Positions 10,701 to 18,517 of a DNA stretch of 64,000 nucleotides are shown in pieces. The notes beneath the pieces are model-generated. The model searched no databases, was not told the DNA's origin, and saw nothing but the letters and a program-made list of their open reading frames with translations. The position numbers and the translations under genes were made by a program. Every line of letters starts with the position of its first letter. Position 1 is the stretch's first letter. The stretch spans positions 62,001 through 126,000 of the forward strand of contig NZ_JARVKV010000006.1 in assembly GCF_029813835.1 (NCBI RefSeq). Reading direction: 5' to 3'. Source of the stretch: Streptomyces sp. DH37. Lineage in GTDB: Bacteria; Actinomycetota; Actinomycetes; Streptomycetales; Streptomycetaceae.

Positions 10701-12788
10701 GCCGCGCGTCGCCGGCGTCATGGCCGCCAACTTCTGCTGGTACTTCGCCTGCGCCACCGCAGCCTGGTCCGCGGCGCCGGCCGCCGACAGCTGCGCAGAC
10801 TGGACCTGCCGCTGCGCGGAGGCCACCGCCTCGGCCGCCGACTGCTGGGCGACCGCGACGTTCGCCGTCGCCTCCGACACACGCTGCTGCGCCTGCGCCA
10901 CCTGCCGGGCCGTCTCCACCTGCGTGCGGGCAGCCTCGGTCTGCGCGTCCCGCACCGCCCGGGCACGGTCCGCGACCTGCCGCTGAGCAGTAGCGAGACG
11001 CTCCTGCGCCTGGCGCACCACGTCCGAGCCGTCCACCCCGGCCCGGGACGCCTCCTGCTGCTCCTCGCCCAGCCGCTTGGTCTCGGTCTGCTGGTCCTTC
11101 AGGCGCTGTACCGCCTGGTCGTAGGCCAGTTGGGCGCGCTGCCGCTCCAGCAGCGTCGCCCTCGACCCGGCTGCCTGTGTCGCGGCGAGCCGGGCCTGCG
11201 CCTCCTGCACCGCCAGCGCCGCATCCCGCTCCGACAACTGGGCATTCGCCAGGCGGCTGGACAGGTCCTCCAGCTGCTGGGCGGCGTCCCGGCGGGCCTG
11301 GGTGAGGTCCTGCTGGGCCTGTCGGGCGGTGCGCTGCGCGTCCACCAGGGACCGCTCGGCGTCCTGCACGGCGCGGGCGGCCTGCTGGTTGCGCTGCGCC
11401 GCCTGAGCAGCCACGTCGGCGGCGTTCTGCCGCGCCTGGACCACCTGCTGCTGCGCCTGGGTGATCTGCCGGGCCGCGTTGCGCTCGGCCGACGCCAGGG
11501 CCTGCTGCGCGGACTCCAGTTGCAGGGCCCGCTGGGCCGCCTGGGCGGCGACCTGGCCGCCCTTGGCGGTGGCGGTGGCCGCCGCGTCCTGGGCGGTCTT
11601 CTGCGCCTCGAGCGCTTCCTTGATGTCGAGGAACGCCGGCACCGCTGCCGCGCCGAGCGCGCCCACGCCGGCCCCCGCCGCCAGCGCGGCAGCAGCGATC
11701 GAGCCGATCCCTGCGGCGAGGACAGGAACGGCGGGGATCGCGGCCACGCCGGCGACAGCGATCGACAGGTGCAGCAGCGCCCGCACCGCGCCACGAGTGT
11801 TGATGTTGACGTTCGCGGTCTGCCCGTCGAGGCGGTTGACCATCGCCTGCACGGTGGCGAGCTGGGCCATCGCGGCGCCGGTGTCGACGCGGATGTCGAC
11901 ATCAGCGTCGGATGCGGCCAGGACCTGCAGGCGTGCCTGGATCGCCTCGATGCGGGCCATCGCGGTGCCAGTGTCGATGTCGATGCCGACGCGCTGGTCG
12001 GCGAGCTGCCCGAGCTGGGCGCGCAGCCGCATCACCTCGATCTGCGCCGGGGTGGTGTCGGCGGTGATGTTGACCTCGGGCAGGGACGCCTGGGCCTGCT
12101 GGACGGCGGCGCGCAGTCGCTGTCCGAACGTGCCGTCGGTCTCCACGCGCACGCGCGCGGGGTCGCGTTCGAGGCGGTCGATCTCCTCCCGCATTGCGGC
12201 GAGCTGCGCGATGGCCGCCGCGGTGTCGGCACGAACCGCGACGTTGGGGTGGGCGGCGCCGATCCGGCGCAGCCGCTCCTCGATGTCGGCGGCCTCCGCC
12301 CGGGCCGCCGCGGCGTCGACATCGACACCGATCGTCTTGTTGCTGAGGGTCTCCAAGCGGGCCCGCAGCCGCGCCAGGTCGGCGTCGACGCCGGTGTCGG
12401 ACAGCCGAACGTCCAGCCGCGGCATGCTGCGGAAAGCGGCCTGCAGACGGGCCCGCAGGGAGCGGGCGAAGGCGCCGCCGGTGTCGTTGCCCTGCCGCGT
12501 GGCGGCCGGGCGTGCGGCGCGCCCGCCCTGGGTGATGCCGTCCCGCAGCGCGCCGCGGATTTCGGCGGTGATGCGGGCGGCGATCTGGGACCCGATCTGC
12601 TGGCCGATGGACAGGCCGATGGTGCCGACCTCGGACCGCATGGCTCCGCTGAACGAGCGTCCCGCAGCCGTGCCGGCGTCCTCGCCTGCGCGGGTCGCGG
12701 CCGGGACCAGCGCGCCCCGCAGTCGGCTGTAGATGCCGCGGGTGTTGGGGACGACATCGACCTCGACCGAGCCGACGGAGATCGCCAC
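7746..12788 (-). CDS. Tape measure protein with M23 peptidase and lytic transglycosylase domains
   Basis: 1,680 residues. The N-terminal ~300 contain repeated units of about 45 residues that start with a (V/I)D(V/I)(R/D)(A/V)DTG-like strand followed by an Ala-rich helix. About 370-650 is an Ala/Gln-rich coiled coil. Hydrophobic, Trp-rich repeats (WLWEK..PVFNWI) lie at about 960-1130. Near the C-terminus are an M23 endopeptidase domain (about 1350-1475; HTGLDF and HLHLE are the zinc-site motifs) and a transglycosylase-like domain (about 1500-1590; MNQESGGDP with the catalytic Glu, then SVGLMQVI). It sets tail length and probably helps cross the thick cell wall during DNA entry. Confidence 0.95.
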   Translation of the reverse strand: MAISVGSVEVDVVPNTRGIYSRLRGALVPAATRAGEDAGTAAGRSFSGAMRSEVGTIGLSIGQQIGSQIAARITAEIRGALRDGITQGGRAARPAATRQGNDTGGAFARSLRARLQAAFRSMPRLDVRLSDTGVDADLARLRARLETLSNKTIGVDVDAAAARAEAADIEERLRRIGAAHPNVAVRADTAAAIAQLAAMREEIDRLERDPARVRVETDGTFGQRLRAAVQQAQASLPEVNITADTTPAQIEVMRLRAQLGQLADQRVGIDIDTGTAMARIEAIQARLQVLAASDADVDIRVDTGAAMAQLATVQAMVNRLDGQTANVNINTRGAVRALLHLSIAVAGVAAIPAVPVLAAGIGSIAAAALAAGAGVGALGAAAVPAFLDIKEALEAQKTAQDAAATATAKGGQVAAQAAQRALQLESAQQALASAERNAARQITQAQQQVVQARQNAADVAAQAAQRNQQAARAVQDAERSLVDAQRTARQAQQDLTQARRDAAQQLEDLSSRLANAQLSERDAALAVQEAQARLAATQAAGSRATLLERQRAQLAYDQAVQRLKDQQTETKRLGEEQQEASRAGVDGSDVVRQAQERLATAQRQVADRARAVRDAQTEAARTQVETARQVAQAQQRVSEATANVAVAQQSAAEAVASAQRQVQSAQLSAAGAADQAAVAQAKYQQKLAAMTPATRGTFNAFMALREAFRGWSRELQPHIMPIFTRALDGMRRSLPGLTPFVREAADAIGELQDRASRAFRSEGWAEFKKDLAGSVRPAIIGLGVSLANIGRGVGGILQAFMPHMDSIDGRMRSITGRFADWGTSLKGSPEFEKFLEYSSVTAPKLGEFLRQLGVAFIDVGKALAPISAVLLMVLGGLAEAIGIIADKAPWMIQAIYLAIIAMKLWTIAQWALNLAMSANPITLVVIGIMALVAAVIYAYNRFDWFRTGVQTAWKWIQIAALWTWNAVLKPVFEWIGKIVVWLWTYIIKPYIGFIIAYWKMVGRIAMWLWEAVLSPVFKWIGALIAWWWNNIVKRYFQLVRGAFRGIGWVATWLWEKVIRPVFNFIAGLFRWWWNNIVKRYFGFVRWAIGKLGDAFGWLWEKAVQPVFNWIADKATWLWEKGIRPAFDLIRQGIGKVREGFETAKDGIGKAWDKVGDIAKKPVKFIIETVYNKGIRSVFNKVAGFVGMDKLGEVKLPKGFATGGVLPGYTPGRDVHLAALSGGEAVMRPEWTRAVGPGYVHAMNAAARAGGISGVQRALGLPGFADGGIVDWVTDKAKRVGSAVMSGADFLTSPSKMWDKAVGFIKDRIADIGSSGWAKMLARLPQRMLSVLKDRVLGAATATTGQWVKPVTAAFGTRFGVAGSRWASGRHTGLDFPAAVGAAVRAVADGRVSRARNGGPYGMHVVVDHGGGLQSLYAHLSKIMTKVGARVGAGQRIGSVGATGNVTGPHLHLEARQNGRAIDPMPLLNGAGGPSGGRGVERWRSVVLRALGLVGQPRSLANTTLRRMNQESGGDPRAVNRWDINWQRGHPSVGLMQVIRPTFERHAGQFRGKGPKMYGVSVDPLANIYSSMRYALAQYGGLARAYDRPGGYDSGGWLMPGQLGFNGLSQPEAVLTPQQFRDMSTLAARGAETVSGLQPGDRLALRVADREFDAYVEELAEGRVQAGFARARRRLQAGVKQ

Positions 12789-12810
12789 AGCAGGCCCCCT
12801 CTCCGGCGGC

Positions 12811-13565
12811 TCAGGCCGCGCCTCCGTTGATGAGCCGGAACAGGGTCTGAGCGGACTGCTCGGTGAGCGGCGCCGTCTTCTTCTTCGGCGGCTTCGCGCC
12901 CGGCCGGCGGATCGGCTCTGGCGGGTCCGGGCGGTCCTTCTTCTTCTCGGTGTTGGCGCAGATGAAGGCGTACTCCAGGTGCGCGATCCGGTCGGCGACC
13001 ACGGCGAGGAGCTGCTCGACCTGGCTCCAGCGGCCCTTCTCCGGCTCGCCCCGCTCGGACACCTCGGCGAGGTCGTCCTCGGGCATGGCGTTGCGGATCG
13101 CGGTCATCGTCGCCGACTCGGGCGGCAGGTGCTGGACGAGAACCCGCAGCCGCCGCCACGACATCGCCCCGCGGTGCACGTCCAGGACGTCCAGGCCGCG
13201 CTCCAGAAGGTCGGCCTCTACCGCTTCCGCGTGTTCTTGGAGGACCTGCGCGGTCCACTGGATTTCCCCAGGGCCTCACCGGCCGCCTCGGCCGCGTCCT
13301 GCGCGAACTTGCCGATGCCTTCCATGTCGGGGTCGAGGTCCTCGTAGATGGCGTAGTCGTCCTCGTGGAGCACCAGCCCCATGAAGGTGTCCATGTCGCC
13401 GCTGTTCAGGGCGCGCAGGGCGGAGGCCCGCCAGCGGGTCGCGGGCCGGACGCGGACGTCCTTGGTGACGCCGTCGTACCCGGCGAGCGGCACGGTGACG
13501 TACTCGCCCTCGGTGGCCTCGATCTCCTGCGCCTCGACGGCGGTCGTCTCGCTGGTTGTGGTCAT
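12811..13565 (-). CDS. Tail assembly chaperone GT fusion made by -1 frameshift
   Basis: The extended product translates 13565-13263 in the first frame, then slips back one base at the G GGG AAA heptamer (13269-13263). It continues through 13263-12811 as IQWTAQVLQEHAEAVEADLL and so on to NGGAA. The two reading frames differ by exactly -1, and the downstream frame stays open from the slip site. Such G/GT proteins chaperone the tape measure during tail assembly in long-tailed phages, and the pair lies immediately upstream of the tape-measure gene. A separate start for the downstream part (ATG 13179 or 13164) is possible but has no convincing RBS. Confidence 0.85.
13218..13565 (-). CDS. Tail assembly chaperone G (unshifted product)
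   Basis: 115 residues, starting MTTTSETTAVEAQEIEATEG. The core (VTVPLAGYDGVTKDVRVRP, then WRASALRALNSGDMDTFMGLVL) matches the small acidic G-type chaperones of siphophages. It ends in a basic tail after the slippery GGGGAAA codons; the tail is made only when the ribosome does not shift. It lies between the major tail protein and the tape measure, as in lambda-like gene order. Confidence 0.85.
   Translation of the reverse strand: MTTTSETTAVEAQEIEATEGEYVTVPLAGYDGVTKDVRVRPATRWRASALRALNSGDMDTFMGLVLHEDDYAIYEDLDPDMEGIGKFAQDAAEAAGEALGKSSGPRRSSKNTRKR
13263..13269 (-). promoter_or_regulatory. Slippery heptamer GGGGAAA for -1 frameshift
   Basis: On the minus strand the codons are CTG GGG AAA TCC, giving the heptamer G GGG AAA. 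A one-base backward slip leads straight into the open T frame (ATC CAG TGG ACC). The heptamer lies near the 3' end of G, as in other siphophages. The unshifted frame stops 15 codons later, at 13218. Confidence 0.85.
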
Positions 13566-13608
13566 GGCAGCGCGGGCCTTCCTCTCTGCGGCGCGGGCTG
13601 GATGGGTA

Positions 13609-13646
13609 GGTGGCGGGCCGGGCCCGCGCCAGGACGGCCCGCCACC
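13609..13646 (-). terminator. Hairpin after major tail protein gene
   Basis: An 11-bp perfect stem, GGTGGCGGGCC (13609-13619) with GGCCCGCCACC (13636-13646), has a 16-nt loop and no U tract. It lies between the stop of the major tail protein gene and the chaperone RBS. It could reduce read-through so that major tail protein is made in excess of downstream products. Confidence 0.55.
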
Positions 13647-13656
13647 AGCTCAGGGG

Positions 13657-14247
13657 TCAGGACCCGGTGTAGGCGGGCGTCGCCGGGACCGAGTCGGTGT
13701 GGTAGACGGTGTTGCCTGCGTCGTCCGGGTAGGCCGTGACGGTGATCTGGTAGCCGGACATCTCGTCCTGCTTGAACGTCACGTCGGAGCGGTCGGAGAT
13801 CTCGCCCTGGGGGACGTAGAAGCCGCGGGCGTTGTCGCCGTCGAGAACGACGAACCACCACGAGCGGCGGTCCGGCGTCGGGCTGGCGGTCTCCGCGAAG
13901 CTCGTGAGGCCGGTTCCGCCGTCGGGGGTGAGGTCTGCGGCGGGGATGCGGAACATCACCGACTGGACGGCGACGCGCGCGGTCTCCCACAGCGTCACCT
14001 GGAACGTGCGCACGGACTGGGTGATGGTGGTGCGCATCGGCGAGGTCTGGCCCCACGGGGTGAACGTCTGCGACTCCTCGTCGAAGCCGTAGACGAGGCC
14101 GTCGTCGCTGATGGCGCCGAGCGGCTCCCACGGGGCGATGGGCTGGTCCAGCGGGGATGCGGGGGCGGTGGCGCCGGTATCGGCGACCCAACCGCCGCCG
14201 TTCGCGCCGATGATGGTGAGGTCGGCGGCGCGGGTGATGTTGACCAT
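13657..14247 (-). CDS. Major tail (tube) protein
   Basis: 196 residues, starting MVNITRAADLTIIGANGGGW. The phrases PWEPLGAISDDGLVYGFDEE and TTITQSVRTFQVTLWET, and the ending ITVTAYPDDAGNTVYHTDSV, are typical of actinophage tail-tube subunits. These polymerise around the tape measure. It lies between the tail-completion genes and the chaperone pair, and hairpins on both sides suggest separately adjusted expression. Confidence 0.88.
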   Translation of the reverse strand: MVNITRAADLTIIGANGGGWVADTGATAPASPLDQPIAPWEPLGAISDDGLVYGFDEESQTFTPWGQTSPMRTTITQSVRTFQVTLWETARVAVQSVMFRIPAADLTPDGGTGLTSFAETASPTPDRRSWWFVVLDGDNARGFYVPQGEISDRSDVTFKQDEMSGYQITVTAYPDDAGNTVYHTDSVPATPAYTGS

Positions 14248-14270
14248 GAGGGGTCTCCCAACGTGCGAAA

Positions 14271-14290
14271 GCCCCGCGCATGGCGGGGTT
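14271..14290. terminator. Small hairpin upstream of major tail gene
   Basis: CCCCGC (14272-14277) pairs with GCGGGG (14283-14288) around a 5-nt loop, flanked by AAAG and TT. It lies in the 76-bp space between the tail-completion gene and the major tail gene and could be a weak terminator or processing point. The stem is short, so confidence is low. Confidence 0.4.
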
Positions 14291-14323
14291 CGGGTTACAG
14301 GTCCGGCGCGGGCCTGGGGCCGG

Positions 14324-14722
14324 TCAGGAGACCGGGTGGAGATGCATTCGATAGGTCGCCCCCGCGCGGCGGAGGGCGGTGTTCTCGTAGGGGCGGACGG
14401 CGGGCCGGGAGACGGTGCGCACCAGCCCGAACACCGCGTTGGCGGTCTGGGAGCCGCGCAGTTCGGTCAGGTACAGGCCTCGGACTGTCCTGGCGAGGTC
14501 GAGGGCCGCGCCGCGGGTGGCCGCGTAGACGTTGATGTCCACCAGTGGCCGGTCCAGGCGGAATCCGTCGTCGTCGCCGCCGACTACCTCGATCTGCACC
14601 GTCGGCAATTCGTTCAGCAGGTTGTTGTCGAGCTCGTCGCGGACCACGACCTCCGGGCCGAGGCGGGCCTGGGTCCAGCCGATCAACTCCACCTCGACGT
14701 CGACCTCGCCGACGGCGGTCAT
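14324..14722 (-). CDS. Tail terminator / tail completion protein
   Basis: 132 residues from the ATG at 14722, which overlaps the preceding stop by one base (TGATG). The sequence (VDVEVELIGWTQARLGP, then PLVDINVYAATRGAALDLA) has the alternating strand/helix pattern of phage tail terminator proteins, which cap the tail tube and join it to the head. It is the last connector gene before the major tail gene, the usual position. Confidence 0.75.
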   Translation of the reverse strand: MTAVGEVDVEVELIGWTQARLGPEVVVRDELDNNLLNELPTVQIEVVGGDDDGFRLDRPLVDINVYAATRGAALDLARTVRGLYLTELRGSQTANAVFGLVRTVSRPAVRPYENTALRRAGATYRMHLHPVS

Positions 14723-15051
14723 CAGCGGCCCCCGACCGTGGCGGCGCGCAGCAGCACGTGGTGGGCGGGCACCCGCTCGGTGCCGTACTCCACCCAGCGG
14801 GCATACGGCGCGGAGTTCCACACCACGGCGACCGCACGGTCGCGGCGCCGCCCGCCCCGGCGGTGGCTGGTGACGTGCCAGGAGCCCTTGTACAGCCCGG
14901 GGTGCGGGTCGCGGGCGGCCTCCCCCACCGGGGAGATCGCCACCGCCACGTCGCGGATCACGCCGGCGCGGCGCCGCATCTCCGCTTCGATCATCGGTGA
15001 GCGCAGCAGTTCACCGACGCCCTTGTTCTTCATCCGGAACCTGGCTGCCAT
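14722..15051 (-). CDS. Head-tail connector, HK97 gp10-like
   Basis: 109 residues. A basic N-terminal helix (MAARFRMKNKGVGELLRS) is followed by HVTSHRRGGRRRDRAVAVVW and NSAPYARWVEYGTERVPAHHVLL. The APYARWVEYGT motif is characteristic of HK97-gp10-type neck proteins, which act in head-tail joining. Order in the connector cluster (adaptor, closure, gp10-like, terminator) supports the call. It is translationally coupled to the next gene. Confidence 0.82.
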   Translation of the reverse strand: MAARFRMKNKGVGELLRSPMIEAEMRRRAGVIRDVAVAISPVGEAARDPHPGLYKGSWHVTSHRRGGRRRDRAVAVVWNSAPYARWVEYGTERVPAHHVLLRAATVGGR

Positions 15052-15063
15052 AGGGGCCTCCTC

Positions 15064-15426
15064 TCAGCCGGTGACCCGGTCGGCGGCGAACTGCACCGGA
15101 CCGCGCGTGCCCGTGAACGGGGAGCGGCCCCAGTCGCCCGGCTCGCCCGTGATCTCGCACCGCACACCCCGCACGATCACCCCGTCCGTGGTGCGGACGT
15201 CCGAGCCGGCCGGGGCGTACACCGTCCAGCCGACGACGACCGTGTCCCGCCCCTGCTGCTCGTCCCCGCCCACGTTCGGCGACGCCTGCCGCGGAGTGAC
15301 CACGCAGCCGGGCAGGTCGAAGGACTCGTCCGGGCCCGGCAGCGGCTGGCCCCGTGGGTCCCGGCCCGGCGAGGGGCCGGTGCGCACGATCCGCACCGTC
15401 TCCCCGAACGGATACGGGGCCGGCAC
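15064..15426 (-). CDS. Head closure / head-tail stopper protein
   Basis: About 120 residues. The start is a GTG that overlaps the upstream TAG stop (TAGTG at 15426); another GTG lies two codons earlier. The sequence (PFGETVRIVRTGPSPGRDPRG, then GWTVYAPAGSDVRTTDGVIVRG) is beta-rich and matches small SPP1 gp16-like stopper proteins, with the frequent VYAP..D...TDGV..RG pattern. It lies between the adaptor and the gp10-like protein. Confidence 0.75.
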   Translation of the reverse strand: MPAPYPFGETVRIVRTGPSPGRDPRGQPLPGPDESFDLPGCVVTPRQASPNVGGDEQQGRDTVVVGWTVYAPAGSDVRTTDGVIVRGVRCEITGEPGDWGRSPFTGTRGPVQFAADRVTG

Positions 15427-15839
15427 TACGGCCACCCCCAGCCCGGCTCGTACTCGCCCGGCACGAAGTCGTCGCCCACCGGCCAGGTCGGGGACGGGTC
15501 CGCCGTGGCCGGTGTCGGGTCGACCGTGAACGCCCCGCCCCGGCCCGCCGCGCTCTTGAGCGCCGCCTTGTCGGCCTTCGTCAGGTACAGGCCGCCGGAG
15601 CCCTGCGGGCGCTGCACCGACATCGGGCCGATCGTCTCGTAGCTGACGCTCTGCGGATTGGTGTAGGCCCGGCCGGCGGCCGACAGCACCACCGCGGTGG
15701 CCTGGTCCGGCAGCGGCTTGACGACCGTCTCGCACAGTGCGACCGCCTGCGCGATCAGCAGATCCGCCCGACCGCCGTTGATCTCCGGCAGGTCCAAGTA
15801 CAGGGCGAGGTCCTCGGCGGTCGGGATCACGAACGCCAC
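15426..15839 (-). CDS. Head-tail adaptor protein, gp6-like
   Basis: 137 residues. Starts MAFVIPTAEDLALYLDLPEI, a helical N-terminus typical of gp6/gp15-type adaptors that dock on the portal, and continues with LIAQAVALCETVVKPLP and GRAYTNPQSVSYETIGPMSV. Pro/Gly-rich C-terminus. First connector gene after the capsid operon, here separated from the capsid gene by a glycosyltransferase gene. Confidence 0.78.
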   Translation of the reverse strand: MAFVIPTAEDLALYLDLPEINGGRADLLIAQAVALCETVVKPLPDQATAVVLSAAGRAYTNPQSVSYETIGPMSVQRPQGSGGLYLTKADKAALKSAAGRGGAFTVDPTPATADPSPTWPVGDDFVPGEYEPGWGWP

Positions 15840-15848
15840 GGCAGCCTC

Positions 15849-16883
15849 CTATCGGGCCAGAGCCTCCACGGCATCGCGCCAGGCGGCCAGTTCCTCCGCC
15901 GGGTCGAGCTCGGCGCTGCGGGCCTTCGCCCGCTTGGACGCCAGTCGGTACTCGGCCGGCGCCGCGAGCTTGCGCAGCACCGCCTCCCAGCCGTCGGTGT
16001 CGCCCCGGTCCACGAAGATCCCGGCCTCGCCGAGGGACTCGCACAGGCCCGGCGTGGGGTGCGCGACGACGGGGATGCCGGAGGCGAGCGCCTCCACGCC
16101 GACCCGGCCCCATGACTCATACGAGGACGGCATCAGCAGCACGCGCGTGCGGCCGTACACCTGCTCCCGCATCCGGGAGCCGTCCACGTGCTCGACGATC
16201 TCGACGTTCGGCAGATCCGGCAGGATCTGCTCCCCGTAGGCGCCGCGCACCGCGAGGAACTCGGTGTCGGGCATGCGGCGGGCGAGCTTCTCCAGCACCC
16301 GGCCGCCCTTCTCCGGGTTGCAGTTGACCAGCGTCACGGCCGTACCCGGCTTCGTGGCGTACTCGGCGGCGAACACCGGCGGCCGGACGATCAGCGACTG
16401 TCCGGGGCGGATGCCCCTGGGGTACTCGGCGAAGAACAGCTCCGCCTCCCGCTCCATCCAGAGCGAGTTGTAGACCGCCAGCGCGGTACCGCCCGCGGCC
16501 ATGTCGCGGAACGTGGGCCGGTGCGTGTTGTGGCACAGCACCACCACAGGCTTGCCGTAGCCGCGGGCCAGCGCCGCCGTACTGGGTACGCACTCCAGGT
16601 GCGAGATGAGCACGTCCGCCTGCCGCGCCGCCGTCCCGAAGTCCAGGTGGGCCTGCAGCGGCACCACCCGGATACCCCGGTACTCATACGGCTCCCGGGC
16701 CTTGCCGTACCGCGACAGCCACACGGATACGTCGTGCCCGCGCTCCACCAGAGGCCGCAGCATGGACACGAGCATGTGCTCGGCCCCCGCGTTGTGCTCC
16801 GGCGGCATGAGGTGCACGCGGGCCACGATCCGCAGCGGAGCGGCCGTCCCGCCCGGCGCGGAAGCCGGGACAGCCCGCCCCAT
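15849..16883 (-). CDS. GT4-like glycosyltransferase inside the capsid operon
   Basis: 344 residues with a GT-B fold pattern. The N-terminal acceptor domain (LRIVARVHLMPPEHNAGAEH) is followed by a C-terminal donor-binding domain with VTLVNCNPEKGGRVLEKLA and the SSYESWGRVGVEALASGIPV block that carries the GT4 E-x7-E motif. It probably transfers a sugar from a nucleotide-sugar donor. The ATG shares a base with the capsid stop, and the gene lies between capsid and adaptor genes. A virion protein is therefore the most likely acceptor, though surface modification of the host is an alternative. Both are inference. Confidence 0.85.
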   Translation of the reverse strand: MGRAVPASAPGGTAAPLRIVARVHLMPPEHNAGAEHMLVSMLRPLVERGHDVSVWLSRYGKAREPYEYRGIRVVPLQAHLDFGTAARQADVLISHLECVPSTAALARGYGKPVVVLCHNTHRPTFRDMAAGGTALAVYNSLWMEREAELFFAEYPRGIRPGQSLIVRPPVFAAEYATKPGTAVTLVNCNPEKGGRVLEKLARRMPDTEFLAVRGAYGEQILPDLPNVEIVEHVDGSRMREQVYGRTRVLLMPSSYESWGRVGVEALASGIPVVAHPTPGLCESLGEAGIFVDRGDTDGWEAVLRKLAAPAEYRLASKRAKARSAELDPAEELAAWRDAVEALAR

Positions 16884-17842
16884 CAGGAACCGCTCGGGGT
16901 GCCGGTGAAGCGCACGAACGCCTCCGCGTCGCCCAGGACGAAGCCGTAGTAGGCCTCGGCCAGGAGCAGCACCAGGTTCTCCTGGAACGCCGAGTGCACG
17001 CCGCCGTCCTCGTCGATGTACGTCGCCTCGCGGGACAGGCGGATGCTGATCTCCATGCCGACGCCGTAGGCGGCCTGGGAGAAGTCCCCGCCGATGGCGC
17101 GCAGGCCCGAGTCGACCGAGGTGGACTGGCGGCGGAGCTTGCCCGAGACGCTGCGGGAGTAGGCGATCGGCTCGCCGATCAGCTCACCCTGCAGGGCCGC
17201 TCCGGTCCCGGCGCCCGGCTGCCGCGTGGCCACGAACAGCGGCTCGCCCGTGGTGGACGTGGCGGCGAGGAGCTTCGGCTTCAGCCGGTTGTCGGCGACG
17301 GTACCGGTGTAGTCCCAGTCGTCGTCGATGATCTCCTCCATGCCGGAGACGAAGTCGCCCCAGATGCCGCCCTGGTTCTGCGCGGTGGTGCCCAGCGCGA
17401 CGGTCTTGGAGGTGGCCGCCAGGTAGTCGGCGAAGGGCCCGGTGCCGCCCTTCATGTTCTTGCCGTGGATCGTGGCCATGTCGAAGGCCCGGGCGAACGC
17501 CGTCGGCAGGTCCCGCTGCAGCTGGGTCCACAGGCCCGCCGCGTTGGACTGCGCGACCTCCATGCTGACCGGGATCAGCACGGCGATCTTCTTGCCGGAC
17601 ATCTGCTTGACCTCGACGCCGCCGCTGGACAGGGGCTTGCGTCCACCCTCGGACACCCAGTCGGCCATCGGCACGTCCAGCGGCACCGGCACCGCGGTGT
17701 TCGCCGTCATCGACAGCGGCACCCGGCGGGCCAGGGACATGACCGCCGAGCCCTCGACGGACTTCTCGAAGATGGGGCCGACCAGCGTCTCCGGCAGGAA
17801 GACGGGGTCGACAGTGGACAGCTTGAGCGGCTCTGTGGCCAT
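16883..17842 (-). CDS. Major capsid protein, HK97 fold
   Basis: 319 residues. The N-terminal motif FEKSVEGSAVMSLARRVPLS, the segment DWVSEGGRKPLSSGGVEVKQ with KKIAVLIPVSMEVAQSN, and the C-terminal AYYGFVLGDAEAFVRFTG are typical of the Phage_capsid family. No long N-terminal delta domain is present; a separate scaffold gene lies immediately upstream. It forms the icosahedral head shell. Confidence 0.92.
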   Translation of the reverse strand: MATEPLKLSTVDPVFLPETLVGPIFEKSVEGSAVMSLARRVPLSMTANTAVPVPLDVPMADWVSEGGRKPLSSGGVEVKQMSGKKIAVLIPVSMEVAQSNAAGLWTQLQRDLPTAFARAFDMATIHGKNMKGGTGPFADYLAATSKTVALGTTAQNQGGIWGDFVSGMEEIIDDDWDYTGTVADNRLKPKLLAATSTTGEPLFVATRQPGAGTGAALQGELIGEPIAYSRSVSGKLRRQSTSVDSGLRAIGGDFSQAAYGVGMEISIRLSREATYIDEDGGVHSAFQENLVLLLAEAYYGFVLGDAEAFVRFTGTPSGS

Positions 17843-17857
17843 CGGGGACTACCTCTC

Positions 17858-18457
17858 TCAGTGGCCCCGTGCGAGGCCCTGCGTCAGGAAGGCGGCGAAC
17901 TCGGCCGCCGGATCGTTGGGGGTTCGGTTTCCGTTGCCCGAGGAGCCCTGCGAGCGGTCCGGCCGCGGCGGGCGCGCGCCGGTGTCGACCGGCTTGCCCA
18001 GGTGCGGCTTGCGCTTCAGCAGGTCCTTCAGGTCCCGCTGGATCGCGTCCGTGTCGACGTCGCCGTCGTCGCCCACGTAGGAGTCGAGGTCGAGGAACGC
18101 GTGCGCGTCCTCCGGGTCGGCGAACTCCGTGGCGGCGAGCGCCTTTACCTCCGAGCGCACCGCGCGCTGCCGGAAGGCCTGGATGCGCTGCTCCGCCGCG
18201 GTGAGCTGCTCGGTGAGGCGTTCCTGCTCCGACTTCTGTGCCTCTTCCAGCTCCCGCGCCTTCTGCGCGAGGGGCTCCAGCTCCTTGGCGGTCGTGCGGT
18301 ACTTCGCCGCCTCCTTGCGGAGCTTCTCGATCTCCTTGCGCGCGGCTTCCGGGTCGGCCCACGGATCCGTCTTGCCGCCCTCCGCCTCCAGGGCGGTACC
18401 GGGCTCCTGCGGCTCGGCCGGCTTCTCCGACTCAGGGTTCGGGTTCTCTTCGGGCAT
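17858..18457 (-). CDS. Capsid scaffolding protein
   Basis: 199 residues, very acidic at the N-terminus (MPEENPNPESEKPAEPQEPG). A Lys/Glu-rich coiled coil covers about 35-100, then LDLDSYVGDDGDVDTDAIQRDL and a disordered Ser/Gly/Asn tail. The order portal, MuF, scaffold, capsid is standard. It guides procapsid assembly and is not kept in the mature head. No protease domain is visible. Confidence 0.85.
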   Translation of the reverse strand: MPEENPNPESEKPAEPQEPGTALEAEGGKTDPWADPEAARKEIEKLRKEAAKYRTTAKELEPLAQKARELEEAQKSEQERLTEQLTAAEQRIQAFRQRAVRSEVKALAATEFADPEDAHAFLDLDSYVGDDGDVDTDAIQRDLKDLLKRKPHLGKPVDTGARPPRPDRSQGSSGNGNRTPNDPAAEFAAFLTQGLARGH

Positions 18458-18517
18458 GGTGAAACGGCCCTCCAGGGGCTGAGACGAGGCCGCCTCCGGG
18501 GCAGCCGATGGGATGGG

